A DNA stretch of 64,000 nucleotides from DASUPK01 sp963843085. GTDB taxonomy: Bacteria > Actinomycetota > Thermoleophilia > Solirubrobacterales > 70-9. Made by a program: the position numbers and the translations under genes. The stretch spans positions 248,001 to 312,000 of the forward strand of contig CAWJJG010000010.1 of NCBI GenBank assembly GCA_963843085.1, read 5' to 3'. The notes under the pieces were generated by a model. The model made no database searches. It had not been told where the DNA came from and saw only the letters and a program-made list of their open reading frames with translations. Of this stretch, positions 55,083 to 63,656 are shown piece after piece (position 1 is the first letter of the stretch; each line of letters opens with the position of its first letter).

Positions 55083-58000
55083 ATGGGCATCGCGACGGAA
55101 GAGAGGGGAGGGAGCGATCCGGCGAGCCGCGATCGGGGAATCAATCCGAAGATCGCAGCCTGGCGGGACAGCCGCGCGGCCCGCAGGCGGGGTGGCGGGG
55201 AGCGGGGACCGGAGGCGGTCGAGAAGGCCGCGCTGAAGTCGCTGGAGCGCGATCTCCGCGAGTCGGTGCGCGGCGAGGTCCGGTTCGATGCGGGCTCCAA
55301 GGCGATGTACGCCAACGACGCCTCCAACTTTCGACAGGTCCCGTTCGGGGTCGTGTTGCCGAAGAACGTGGACGACATCGTGGCGACGCACGTCGCCTGC
55401 GCCAAGGCCGGCGTGCCGATCGTCAACCGCGGCGGGGGCACCAGCCTCTCGGGCGAGACGGTCAACAACGCGGTCGTGATCGACACCTCCAAGTACGTGA
55501 ACCGGATCGGCGACGTCGACCGGGAGAAGGGGACCGTCCGCTGCCAGCCGGGGGCGATCAACGAGCAGGTCAACGAGAAGACCGGCGAGCAGGCGGGAAT
55601 GATCTTCGGACCCGATCCCTCCTCGCATTCGCGGTGCACGATCGGCGGCAACGTCGGCAACAACTCATGCGGCATCCACTCCGTGCAGGCCCAGCTCTAC
55701 GGGCCCGGCCCTCGGATGTCCGACTGCGTCCAGTCGATGGAGGTCGTCACCTACCGCGGCGACCGCTTCACGGTGGGTGTCGACGAGGAGGCCGACCTCG
55801 ACCGGATCATCGCCGAGGGCGGTCCCAAGGGCGAGATCTACGCGAAGCTGCGTGACCTGCGCGACCGGTACGCGGATGCCATTCGCGCGAACATGAAGCC
55901 GGTCAGCGAGCTGCCCCGGCGGGTCTCCGGGTTCAACCTGGACGAGCTCCTCCCCGAGCGCGGCTTCAACGTCGCCCGGGCGCTCGTCGGAACAGAGAGC
56001 ACCTGCGCCACCACCACGGAGGTGGAGCTGATTCTGATGCCCGGCATGTACATGCGTACGCTGGTCATCGTCGAGTACGACGACCTGCCCACGGCCGGGA
56101 ACGACATCGCCGAGATCATCGAGCGCTTCCAGCCGATCGGGCTCGAGGGGCTCGACAAGGAGCTGATCTGGGACGAGCAGGAGCAGAACATGCACCCGGA
56201 GGCGATCGAGGAATTGCCGGAGGCGGACCACGGCGAGGCCTGGTTGCTCGTGCAGTTCGGCGCCGACACCGCCGAGGAGTCGGAGCGGATCGCGCGGGAT
56301 TTCCACCGCTGGCTCACCAAGAAGAAGGGCTACGACTCGGGACGGATCTCGGTCGTGCGCAGCCAGCAGGAGGGCGGTGACAGCGGCAAGATCTGGGCGC
56401 TCCGCGAGGGAGGCCTCGGCGCCACTGCGTTCCCGCCCACAGGCAAGGACCACTGGCCCGGGTGGGAGGACTCAGCCGTTCCGCCTGAGAAGGTCGGGCC
56501 CTATCTGGGGGACCTCCGGAAGCTCTACGAGAAGTATGGGATGAAGGGGTCCACCTACGGGCACTTCGGGCAGGGCTGCATCCACTCGCGGATCTCTTTC
56601 GATCTCCGCCACCCGGATGGATTGCGCGAGTACCGCAGGTTCATGGACGAGGCCTCAGATCTCTGCATCTCCTACGGCGGTTCCCTCTCCGGCGAGCACG
56701 GGGACGGGCAGCAGCGCGCCGAGTTCCTCGAGAAGCAATACGGGCCCGAGCTCGTCCAGGCGTTCCGCGACTTCAAGGAGATCTGGGACCCGGACCGCGG
56801 CATGAACCCGGGCAAGGTCGTCGCCCCCTATCCGATCGACGCCAACCTCAAGCTCGGGACCGACTACAACCCGCCTCGACCCGACGTCAAGTTCGCCTAC
56901 GGCGAGGACGACGGCGACTTCGCGCACGCGGCGCTGCGCTGCGTCGGGGTCGGCAAGTGCCGCGTCCCGGACACCGAGCAGGTGATGTGCCCGAGCTACA
57001 TGGCCACCAAGGAGGAGAAGCACTCAACGCGCGGCCGCGCCCGGCTGCTCTTCGAGATGCTGCGAGGCGAGGTCATCACAGACGGGTGGCAGAGCAAGGA
57101 CGTCTACGAGGCACTGGACCTCTGCCTGTCCTGCAAGGGCTGCACGAACGACTGCCCCGTCAACGTGGACATGCCGACCTACAAGTCGGAGTTCCTCTAT
57201 CACCACTACAAGTCGTCGCGGCGCTGGCGTCCGCGCTATGCCTACGCCTTCGGGCTGATCGATCAGGCCGCCCGGATCGGCTCACGAATGCCGGGGCTGG
57301 TCAACTTCGTCACACAGAAGCCGGTCCTGCGGCGCCTCGCCAAGTTCGCCGCCGGAATGGACCGTGGCAGGGAGATCCCCACCTTCGCGCCGATCACCCT
57401 CCAGGACTGGTTCCACCGCCGCGGCGCGGTGAATCCCGGCGGGCCGCGGGTGATCCTCTTTCCGGACACCTTCAACAACCACTTCCACACCGACGTCGGC
57501 GTCGCCTGCGTCGAGGCGCTCGAGGCGGCCGGCTGGCAGGTCGTCATGCCGGAGGGGCACGTGTGCTGCGGGCGCCCGCTCTACGACTATGGCTTCCTCG
57601 ATCTGGCGGAGCGCTATCTCCACCACGTCATCGACACCTTCCGGGAGGAGATCCGCCAGGGAACGCCGATAGTCGGCATGGAGCCGAGCTGCCTCGCCGT
57701 CTTCAAGGACGAGCTCACCAACATCCTTCCCCACGACGACGACGCCGAGCGTCTGCGCCGCTGCTCCTACCACTGGAGCGAGTTCTTCGACGAACACGAC
57801 GTCGAGGTCCCGAGGGTCGCCAAGCAGGCGCTGCTCTGGGGCCACTGCCACCACAAGGCGACCGGCGGAATCGACACCGAGCAGAAGTTGCTCGAGCGCA
57901 TGGGGCTCGAGGTCGACCAGGTCAATGGTGGCTGCTGCGGGCTCGCCGGCTCCTGGGGGTTCGAGCAGGGCAAGCGCGAGATCTCGATCGACTGCGGCGA

Positions 58001-58337
58001 GCAGGCCCTGTTGCCCGCCGTGCGCGAGGCCTCGGACGAGGCGGTCGTCGTCGCCAACGGGTTCTCGTGCAAGACGCAGATCGAACAGGCCGACACCGGG
58101 CGCCGGGCGCTGCACGCGGCTCAGGTGATGAAGCTGGCCCGCGACACGGGTACCTCGGGATGGACCGCGGGAAAGCCGGAGGACGGCATCTATGAGCAGC
58201 GCCCACCTGCGCCCGCAGCGCTGAAGCGCAAGCGGTTTGCGGCGCTCGCCGGCGCGGCTCTCGCCTTCACGGCCGCCGCGGGAGGCGCCGCCTGGAGCGT
58301 TGCTCGACGCCCGAACGCCAGGCGGCGGCTCAGGTAA
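55083..58337 (+). CDS. FAD- and 4Fe-4S-containing 2-hydroxyacid dehydrogenase (YdiJ/D2HGDH type)
   Basis: 1084 aa from ATG 55083, two bases after the enolase stop. FAD_binding_4 domain (about 60-280: VNRGGGTSLSGETVNNAVVI, HSRCTIGGNVGNNSCGIHS), FAD-oxidase C domain (about 290-600: GSTYGHFGQGCIHSRISF, SLSGEHGDGQ), ferredoxin-like 4Fe-4S cysteines (CVGVGKC about 620; CLSCKGCTNDCPVN about 680), and two CCG modules (CCGRPLYDYG, CCGLAGSWG). It oxidises a D-2-hydroxyacid and gives electrons to a carrier or quinone. An unusual Ala-rich hydrophobic tail near the C-terminus (AALAGAALAFTAAAGG) suggests membrane attachment. Confidence 0.92.
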   Translation: MGIATEERGGSDPASRDRGINPKIAAWRDSRAARRRGGGERGPEAVEKAALKSLERDLRESVRGEVRFDAGSKAMYANDASNFRQVPFGVVLPKNVDDIVATHVACAKAGVPIVNRGGGTSLSGETVNNAVVIDTSKYVNRIGDVDREKGTVRCQPGAINEQVNEKTGEQAGMIFGPDPSSHSRCTIGGNVGNNSCGIHSVQAQLYGPGPRMSDCVQSMEVVTYRGDRFTVGVDEEADLDRIIAEGGPKGEIYAKLRDLRDRYADAIRANMKPVSELPRRVSGFNLDELLPERGFNVARALVGTESTCATTTEVELILMPGMYMRTLVIVEYDDLPTAGNDIAEIIERFQPIGLEGLDKELIWDEQEQNMHPEAIEELPEADHGEAWLLVQFGADTAEESERIARDFHRWLTKKKGYDSGRISVVRSQQEGGDSGKIWALREGGLGATAFPPTGKDHWPGWEDSAVPPEKVGPYLGDLRKLYEKYGMKGSTYGHFGQGCIHSRISFDLRHPDGLREYRRFMDEASDLCISYGGSLSGEHGDGQQRAEFLEKQYGPELVQAFRDFKEIWDPDRGMNPGKVVAPYPIDANLKLGTDYNPPRPDVKFAYGEDDGDFAHAALRCVGVGKCRVPDTEQVMCPSYMATKEEKHSTRGRARLLFEMLRGEVITDGWQSKDVYEALDLCLSCKGCTNDCPVNVDMPTYKSEFLYHHYKSSRRWRPRYAYAFGLIDQAARIGSRMPGLVNFVTQKPVLRRLAKFAAGMDRGREIPTFAPITLQDWFHRRGAVNPGGPRVILFPDTFNNHFHTDVGVACVEALEAAGWQVVMPEGHVCCGRPLYDYGFLDLAERYLHHVIDTFREEIRQGTPIVGMEPSCLAVFKDELTNILPHDDDAERLRRCSYHWSEFFDEHDVEVPRVAKQALLWGHCHHKATGGIDTEQKLLERMGLEVDQVNGGCCGLAGSWGFEQGKREISIDCGEQALLPAVREASDEAVVVANGFSCKTQIEQADTGRRALHAAQVMKLARDTGTSGWTAGKPEDGIYEQRPPAPAALKRKRFAALAGAALAFTAAAGGAAWSVARRPNARRRLR

Positions 58338-60180
58338 GCCCCTCGCCGACCTTTACCTCCTCGGCGGTTCCGCCGAGGCTCGTCTGCTGGCTGAGGGCCA
58401 TCGCCGCCTCGATGTGCGAGAGGTGGGTGAGCGCCTGAGGGAAGTTCCCTCGCATCTCGCCGAGATCTGGGTGGTACTCCTCAGAGAAGAGACCCAGCCC
58501 GTTGGCCGTCTGCATCGCTCGATCGAAGACCTCTCGTGCCTCGTCGGTCCTGGATTGCCGCGCCAGGACCTCCACCAGCCAGAACGAGCAGGCGAGGAAG
58601 GCGCCCTCCTGTCCCGGGAGCCCGTCGTCGACGTCATAGCGCTTGATCAGCCCATCCCAGTCGAGCTCTTCGCGGATCGCGTCCACCGTGCGGATCATGC
58701 GCTCGTCCTCGTATTCGATGAACCCGATGGCCGGCAGGCGCAGCAGGGCACCGTCGAGACCCGGATCGTCGAAGGCTCGGACGAAGCAGCCGCGCTCACG
58801 GTCGTAGCCGCGCCGCTCAACCGCTCGACGAATCTCATCCCGCGCCTTCCGCCATCGCCGCTCCGGCGCCTTCCGCATGCACTGTTTCGCAAGCTCGAGC
58901 GCACGGTCGAGCGCCACCCAGCAGAGCACCTTCGAGTGGGTGAAGTGGAGGGGGTCCTCGCGCCACTCCCAGATGCCGCGGTCGGGCTCTCGCCAGCGCT
59001 CGGCGGCGAGATCGGCTAGGTCGACCACGAAGCGCCAGTAGTCGTCGTCCGGCTCGTGGCCGCGCTCGTACCAGAGCCAGCTCTGCTGTACGAGCTGCCC
59101 CGGCGCGTCGAGCTGCAGCTGCCCGGCCGCGCCGTTCCCGACCCGGACGGGATGGGCGCCGCGATATCCCTCCAGGTCGAGCTCGAGCTCGTCCAGGCGT
59201 CGCTCGCCCCCGACGCCGTAGAGGATCTGGATCTCCTCGGCGTTGCCCGCCGCGCTGCGCTCCATGAAGCGCCGGCATGCGTCCACCTCGTCGTCGGCGC
59301 CCAGATCGGCGAGGCAGGTCACCGCGAGGGCCGAGTCCCGGATCCAGCTGTACCGGTAGTCCCAATTGCGCTCGCCGCCCTCGGTTTCCGGAAGCGAGGT
59401 GGTCGCCGCGGCGACGAGGGCGCCGGAATGGTGGTAGGTGAGGCCCTTCAGCACGATGGCGGAACGAATCGCGCTGGGGGCGTCGGGCCCCTCCATTGCC
59501 AGCGATTTCGTCCACTCTCGCCAATAGGCCGTGGTGTCCTCGAGTGAGTTGTCCAGTTCCTCGCCGCTCGGCGGGTCCGGGTCCGTGTTCTGGAGCTCGG
59601 CGGGATCCACGAATGTCAACGCCGTCCGGACGCGGTCTCCGGGTCGCACGACGAAGCTCGACCGGAGGCGGTGGCGCTCACCTTCGAGGTCGGCGTCGGA
59701 GGAGATCAGCAGGCCGTCGTCGCCCCCGATGGCCGTGAAGATGCCGCGGCCCTGGTGCTGAATCCAGGCCTCGAGCTCGCCGTAGTCGAAGCGCGGAACC
59801 AGGTCCAGCTCGAATTCGACTGACCCGCGCACGCCCTCGACGATCCGGAGAATCCGGGGCGGCCGTTCGGTGGGGCCCTCCCGGGAGACGGTGAGCAGGT
59901 CGATCAGTTTCGCCTCGCCGCCCTCGACCCGGAAGGTGGTCTGCAATACGAGGGTGTCCGGCAGGTAGTCGCGATGCGCCTTCGCGGAGTCATGCCCTCC
60001 GGCCGGCTGGATCGAGAAGTGCCCGCCGCGCTCCCAGTCGAGGATGCGGCCGAAGGTGCTGCCTGCGTCGAAGCGGGGCAGGCAGAGCCAGTCGATCGAC
60101 CCGGTCCCTGAGACCAGCGCACACGTCTGGCAGTCGGAGATCAGTCCGTAGTCGGCGATCGGCGGGTATTTCTCGGCCAT
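58330..60180 (-). CDS. Glycoside hydrolase family 15 protein (trehalase/glucoamylase-like)
   Basis: 616 aa from ATG 60180. N-terminal beta-sandwich (MAEKYPPIADYGLISDCQTCALVS...SIDWLCLPRFDAGSTFG) and a C-terminal (alpha/alpha)6 barrel with NWDYRYSWIRDSALAV, QSWLWYERG, and SEEYHPDLGEMRGNFPQALTHLSHIEAA. These are signatures of actinobacterial GH15 enzymes, several of which are trehalases. No signal peptide, so cytoplasmic. Divergent from the HAD gene by 18 bp; the HAD product may act in the same sugar metabolism. Overlaps the convergent dehydrogenase gene by 8 bp. Confidence 0.92.
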   Translation of the reverse strand: MAEKYPPIADYGLISDCQTCALVSGTGSIDWLCLPRFDAGSTFGRILDWERGGHFSIQPAGGHDSAKAHRDYLPDTLVLQTTFRVEGGEAKLIDLLTVSREGPTERPPRILRIVEGVRGSVEFELDLVPRFDYGELEAWIQHQGRGIFTAIGGDDGLLISSDADLEGERHRLRSSFVVRPGDRVRTALTFVDPAELQNTDPDPPSGEELDNSLEDTTAYWREWTKSLAMEGPDAPSAIRSAIVLKGLTYHHSGALVAAATTSLPETEGGERNWDYRYSWIRDSALAVTCLADLGADDEVDACRRFMERSAAGNAEEIQILYGVGGERRLDELELDLEGYRGAHPVRVGNGAAGQLQLDAPGQLVQQSWLWYERGHEPDDDYWRFVVDLADLAAERWREPDRGIWEWREDPLHFTHSKVLCWVALDRALELAKQCMRKAPERRWRKARDEIRRAVERRGYDRERGCFVRAFDDPGLDGALLRLPAIGFIEYEDERMIRTVDAIREELDWDGLIKRYDVDDGLPGQEGAFLACSFWLVEVLARQSRTDEAREVFDRAMQTANGLGLFSEEYHPDLGEMRGNFPQALTHLSHIEAAMALSQQTSLGGTAEEVKVGEGLT

Positions 60181-60198
60181 CGGGGTACGCCTACCCAA
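60181..60198. promoter_or_regulatory. 18-bp divergent promoter region with GGGTA/TACCC palindrome
   Basis: The entire space between the GH15 and HAD starts. GGGTA and TACCC arms (4-nt centre) form a palindrome. On the minus strand TAGGCG ends 7 nt before ATG 60180, and on the plus strand TACGCC ends 7 nt before ATG 60199. The boxes overlap, so transcription from one may exclude the other. Confidence 0.4.
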
Positions 60199-60855
60199 AT
60201 GCGCCGAATTGCCATCCTCGACGTCGACGGCACGCTCGTCGATACCAACTATCACCATGCGATCGCCTGGTTCCGCGCCTTCCGGCGCTTCGAGCTGACC
60301 GAGCAGCTCTGGCGCATCCACCGCCACATCGGCATGGGCGGGGACCAGCTGGTGGCCAGGGTCGCCGGGGACGAGGTCGAGGAACGTCATGGCGATGACA
60401 TCCGCGAGGCCGAGTCCGAGCTCTACCGCGAGCTGATCGGCGAGGTGCAGACGATGGAGGGCTCGCGGGAGCTGATCCTCGACTTGGGCGAGCGCGACAA
60501 CGCGGTCGTCCTCGCGAGCTCGGCCAAGGAGTGGGAGGTCGAGCACTACATCGAGCTGCTCGACGCCCGCGAGATCGTCGAAGCCTGGACGACCTCGTCG
60601 GACGTGGAGCAGACGAAGCCGAAGCCCGACCTCGTGCGTGCCGCGCTCGACAAGGTCGATGGGCGCCCGGACGACGCGCTGATGATCGGGGACACCGTCT
60701 GGGACGTGGAGGCCGCGGCACGGGCGGGCGTGGACACGCTCGCGGTTCGCACCGGCGGCTTCTCCGAGCAGGAGCTACGGGACGCGGGCGCGCGCGATGT
60801 CTACACCTCGGTCGAGGAGCTCCGCCGGAGCCTGCTGGAGACCGCGCTCCGGTGA
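60199..60855 (+). CDS. HAD-superfamily hydrolase (phosphatase/phosphoglucomutase-like)
   Basis: 218 aa. Motif I DVDGTLVDT (Asp nucleophile about 8), motif II LASSAKEWE, motif III with Lys in KPKPDLVRAAL, motif IV MIGDTVWDVEAAARAG. A helical cap domain sits between motifs I and II. It removes phosphate from a small substrate such as a sugar phosphate or 2-phosphoglycolate. Shares an 18-bp divergent promoter with the GH15 gene. Confidence 0.92.
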   Translation: MRRIAILDVDGTLVDTNYHHAIAWFRAFRRFELTEQLWRIHRHIGMGGDQLVARVAGDEVEERHGDDIREAESELYRELIGEVQTMEGSRELILDLGERDNAVVLASSAKEWEVEHYIELLDAREIVEAWTTSSDVEQTKPKPDLVRAALDKVDGRPDDALMIGDTVWDVEAAARAGVDTLAVRTGGFSEQELRDAGARDVYTSVEELRRSLLETALR

Positions 60856-60893
60856 GCCGCGGGTGCGCCGGCTCCCGGGGCCGGCCAGCCGAA

Positions 60894-61166
60894 TCAGGAG
60901 TCGGAATCAGCCTGCGAGCCCTGCGGCCGTGAACGGCCGCCGCCCCGCCGGTGCGCCAGCCCGAGCGGAAGCAGCGAGAGCAGCGGGCGGCGCCCGATGT
61001 CCTTGCGGTCCTCGCGGTTGAACGCGGCCGCATAGCGGGCGGCATCCTCCTCAGATGCGTAGCGTTTCTCCCCACCCGCCCCGCAGCCACGCTCGCACTC
61101 CCAATGCAGCGTGTCGCCCACGGCCCGAAAGCGCGGACGGTGGCCGAACAGGCGGCAAGTCCTCAC
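60894..61166 (-). CDS. Small Cys/His protein of an actinobacterial family
   Basis: 90 aa. CRLFGHRPRFRAVGDTLHWECERGCGAGGEKRYASEEDAARYAAAFNRED is a conserved-looking block; Cys4, His9, Cys24 and Cys28 could bind zinc. The basic C-terminal region (LLPLGLAHRRGGGRSRP) is probably unfolded. The pattern is common in Thermoleophilia and other actinobacteria; function unknown. Confidence 0.7.
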   Translation of the reverse strand: MRTCRLFGHRPRFRAVGDTLHWECERGCGAGGEKRYASEEDAARYAAAFNREDRKDIGRRPLLSLLPLGLAHRRGGGRSRPQGSQADSDS

Positions 61167-61256
61167 CTTGACGGGTTTCCCGGGATCGGCGGATCGAAAC
61201 AGACATCGGACAAGTCACGTTTGACGCGATCTGCAAACGGCGATGTTGCTCCTAGC

Positions 61257-63656
61257 ATGGAAGCTGGAGTCCAGACATCGACGATCAAGACCCGGATTCC
61301 GGCGCGCCTTGACCGCCTTCCCTGGTCCAGGTTCCACTGGCTGATCGTCCTCGGCCTGGGCACGGTCTGGATCCTCGACGGGCTCGAGGTAACGATCGTC
61401 GGCTCGATCGCGTCCCGCCTGACCGAGGGCGGCAGTGGCATCTCCATCGATGCCGGCCAGATCGGCACCGCTGCCGCCTTCTATGTCGCCGGGGCGTGCA
61501 CCGGTGCGCTCTTCTTCGGCCAGCTCACCGATCGGTTCGGTCGCAAGAAGCTCTTCCTCGTCACGTTGGGGGTCTACATCGCGGCAACCGTCGCCACTGC
61601 CTTCGCCTTCGCCCCCTGGTACCTGTTCATGACCCGGTTCTTCACCGGCGCCGGCATCGGCGGCGAGTACGCGGCCATCAATTCGGCGATAGACGAGCTG
61701 ATCCCGGCCCGGGTCCGCGGCCGGGTCGACCTGATGATCAACGGCTCCTACTGGGTCGGGGCGGCGGCAGGGGCGGTCGGCGCTCTTGTCCTGCTCGACA
61801 CGTCGATCTTCGCGAGCGATCTGGGGTGGCGGCTAGCCTTCGGCATCGGGGCGGTCTTGGGCCTCGCCGTGCTGCTGGTCCGGCGGAACGTCCCCGAGAG
61901 TCCTCGCTGGCTCTTCATTCACGGACGCGACGAGGAGGCCGAGCAGCTCGTCGACTCGATCGAAGCCGACGTGCGGGAGGAGACCAGACAGGAGCTCGAC
62001 GAGCCCGAGGACGAGATCGAGATCAGACAGCGCAAGTCGATTCCGTTCCGAGAGATCGCCAAGACGGCCTTCAAGGTTTACCCGAAGAGAACCACGCTCG
62101 GACTCTCCCTCTTCGTGGGTCAGGCCTTCCTCTACAACGCCATCACCTTCGACCTGGGGACTCTGCTCTCCACCTACTTCGGGGTCGGATCTGGGTCGGT
62201 GCCGTTCTACATCGCGATCTGGGCGATCGCCAACTTCCTCGGCCCGCTGACCCTCGGGAGGCTGTTCGACACCGTCGGCCGCAAGCCGATGATCTCCGGC
62301 ACCTATCTGGCCTCGGGGGCGCTCGCGATCGTGATCGGGGTGCTGATCACCGGTGGCTCGGGCACCAGCGGATCGCTCACCACGTGGAGCTTCATGGCCC
62401 TGTTGATGGCCACCTTCTTCATCGCCTCCGCGGGGGCGAGCTCGGCGTACCTGACCGTCAGCGAGATCTTCCCGATGGAGACTCGCGCCCTGGCGATCGC
62501 CTTCTTCTATGCGGTGGGAACCGCGGCGGGCGGAATCACGGGACCGCTCCTCTTCGGCCATCTGATCAACAGCGGCAATCCGAGCACCCTCGCGATCGGC
62601 TTCTACATCGGTGCGGCCGTGATGGCCGTGGGCGGAATCGCCGAGCTCCTCTTCGGAGTGCAGGCCGAGGGCGAGTCCCTGGAGAGCATCGCCAAGCCGC
62701 TCACCGCCGAGGACGCCGAGGGCGAGGGCGAGAAGGAGTCAGAGGGGGAGGAGAGTGTCGAGGAGCCGGACGCACGCCCGCAGATCCAGCGCGCGAGGCA
62801 GCACCGCCAGGCCGCGGAGCAGGAAAGGGCGCGTGCCGCCCAGCACCGGGCGCGCGCCCACGAGCTCCGCGCGGAGGCGGTCGCCGGCAATGGCGACCTG
62901 GGCAAGCAGGCGGACATCGAGGAGGTACTCGCCGAGCTCTCAGAGCTGCACGGCGAGGCGGAGGACGAGCTTGCGGCCGCCTGCGAGCAGCGCGCCGAGA
63001 TCGAGAGCGCGGGGGAGGGCCCAGCACGGACAGCCGCCGAGGAGCGCGCCAGCGCCGCCGAGGAGCGCGCACGCACGATCCAGCAGAGGGCGGAGGCGAT
63101 CGCCGCCGACCGGGACCGTGACGCTGAGGGGCATGAGATCTTCGCTCGCGAGGCCGAGGAGCGGGCGCAGGCCGCGGAGCAGCGTGCCCTCGCGGCCGAG
63201 CGCGAGGCGAGCGCGGACGAGCTCGAGGAGGAGGAGCGCGGCGCGGAGGAGTCGGCTCGCGAGCGCGAGGAGCGCACCGCTCGCGAGGAGCAGAGGCGGG
63301 AATTCGAGGACCGGGTCAGGGCGCGCTTGGCGCACCGCGAGCGCGACCGGCACGGGATGCGGCGCTTTCGTCCCGGACCGGGGCGAACGATGTACTCACC
63401 GCTGGCGGTGCCGCGCAGCCAGTTCGACGATGCGGCCGACCAGGACCGGGAGATCCAGACGATCACGCGCGCCCTGCAGGAGCGCGGTGAGATGACGCGC
63501 GAGGAGCTCGGACAGGCGGTCGGAGCGCGCTTCTGGGGACCGGGTCGGTTCAGAGGCGCGCTGCGCGAGGCGGTCGCCGAGGGCTCGGCCCGCCGCGTGA
63601 GCCGCGGAAGCTACGGGCCCGGGAATGAGAGCGCCGGCGGAGGGCCCGAGGCCTAG
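61257..63656 (+). CDS. MFS transporter fused to coiled coil and winged-helix-like domain
   Basis: 799 aa from ATG 61257. Residues about 25-470 form a 12-helix sugar-porter-type MFS: LIVLGLGTVWILDGLEVTIV, motif A GQLTDRFGRKKLF, FFTGAGIGGEYAAINSAIDE, PESPRWLF and TRALAIAFFYAVGTAAGG. Then comes an acidic linker (AEGEGEKESEGEE), about 190 residues of Ala/Glu/Arg-rich coiled coil with repeated RAxAAEER units, a short basic stretch, and from about 728 a helix-turn-helix-like domain (EIQTITRALQERGEMTREEL...GSARRVSRGSYGP). Start uncertain: no ribosome-binding site is visible. Solute unknown. Confidence 0.85.
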   Translation: MEAGVQTSTIKTRIPARLDRLPWSRFHWLIVLGLGTVWILDGLEVTIVGSIASRLTEGGSGISIDAGQIGTAAAFYVAGACTGALFFGQLTDRFGRKKLFLVTLGVYIAATVATAFAFAPWYLFMTRFFTGAGIGGEYAAINSAIDELIPARVRGRVDLMINGSYWVGAAAGAVGALVLLDTSIFASDLGWRLAFGIGAVLGLAVLLVRRNVPESPRWLFIHGRDEEAEQLVDSIEADVREETRQELDEPEDEIEIRQRKSIPFREIAKTAFKVYPKRTTLGLSLFVGQAFLYNAITFDLGTLLSTYFGVGSGSVPFYIAIWAIANFLGPLTLGRLFDTVGRKPMISGTYLASGALAIVIGVLITGGSGTSGSLTTWSFMALLMATFFIASAGASSAYLTVSEIFPMETRALAIAFFYAVGTAAGGITGPLLFGHLINSGNPSTLAIGFYIGAAVMAVGGIAELLFGVQAEGESLESIAKPLTAEDAEGEGEKESEGEESVEEPDARPQIQRARQHRQAAEQERARAAQHRARAHELRAEAVAGNGDLGKQADIEEVLAELSELHGEAEDELAAACEQRAEIESAGEGPARTAAEERASAAEERARTIQQRAEAIAADRDRDAEGHEIFAREAEERAQAAEQRALAAEREASADELEEEERGAEESAREREERTAREEQRREFEDRVRARLAHRERDRHGMRRFRPGPGRTMYSPLAVPRSQFDDAADQDREIQTITRALQERGEMTREELGQAVGARFWGPGRFRGALREAVAEGSARRVSRGSYGPGNESAGGGPEA

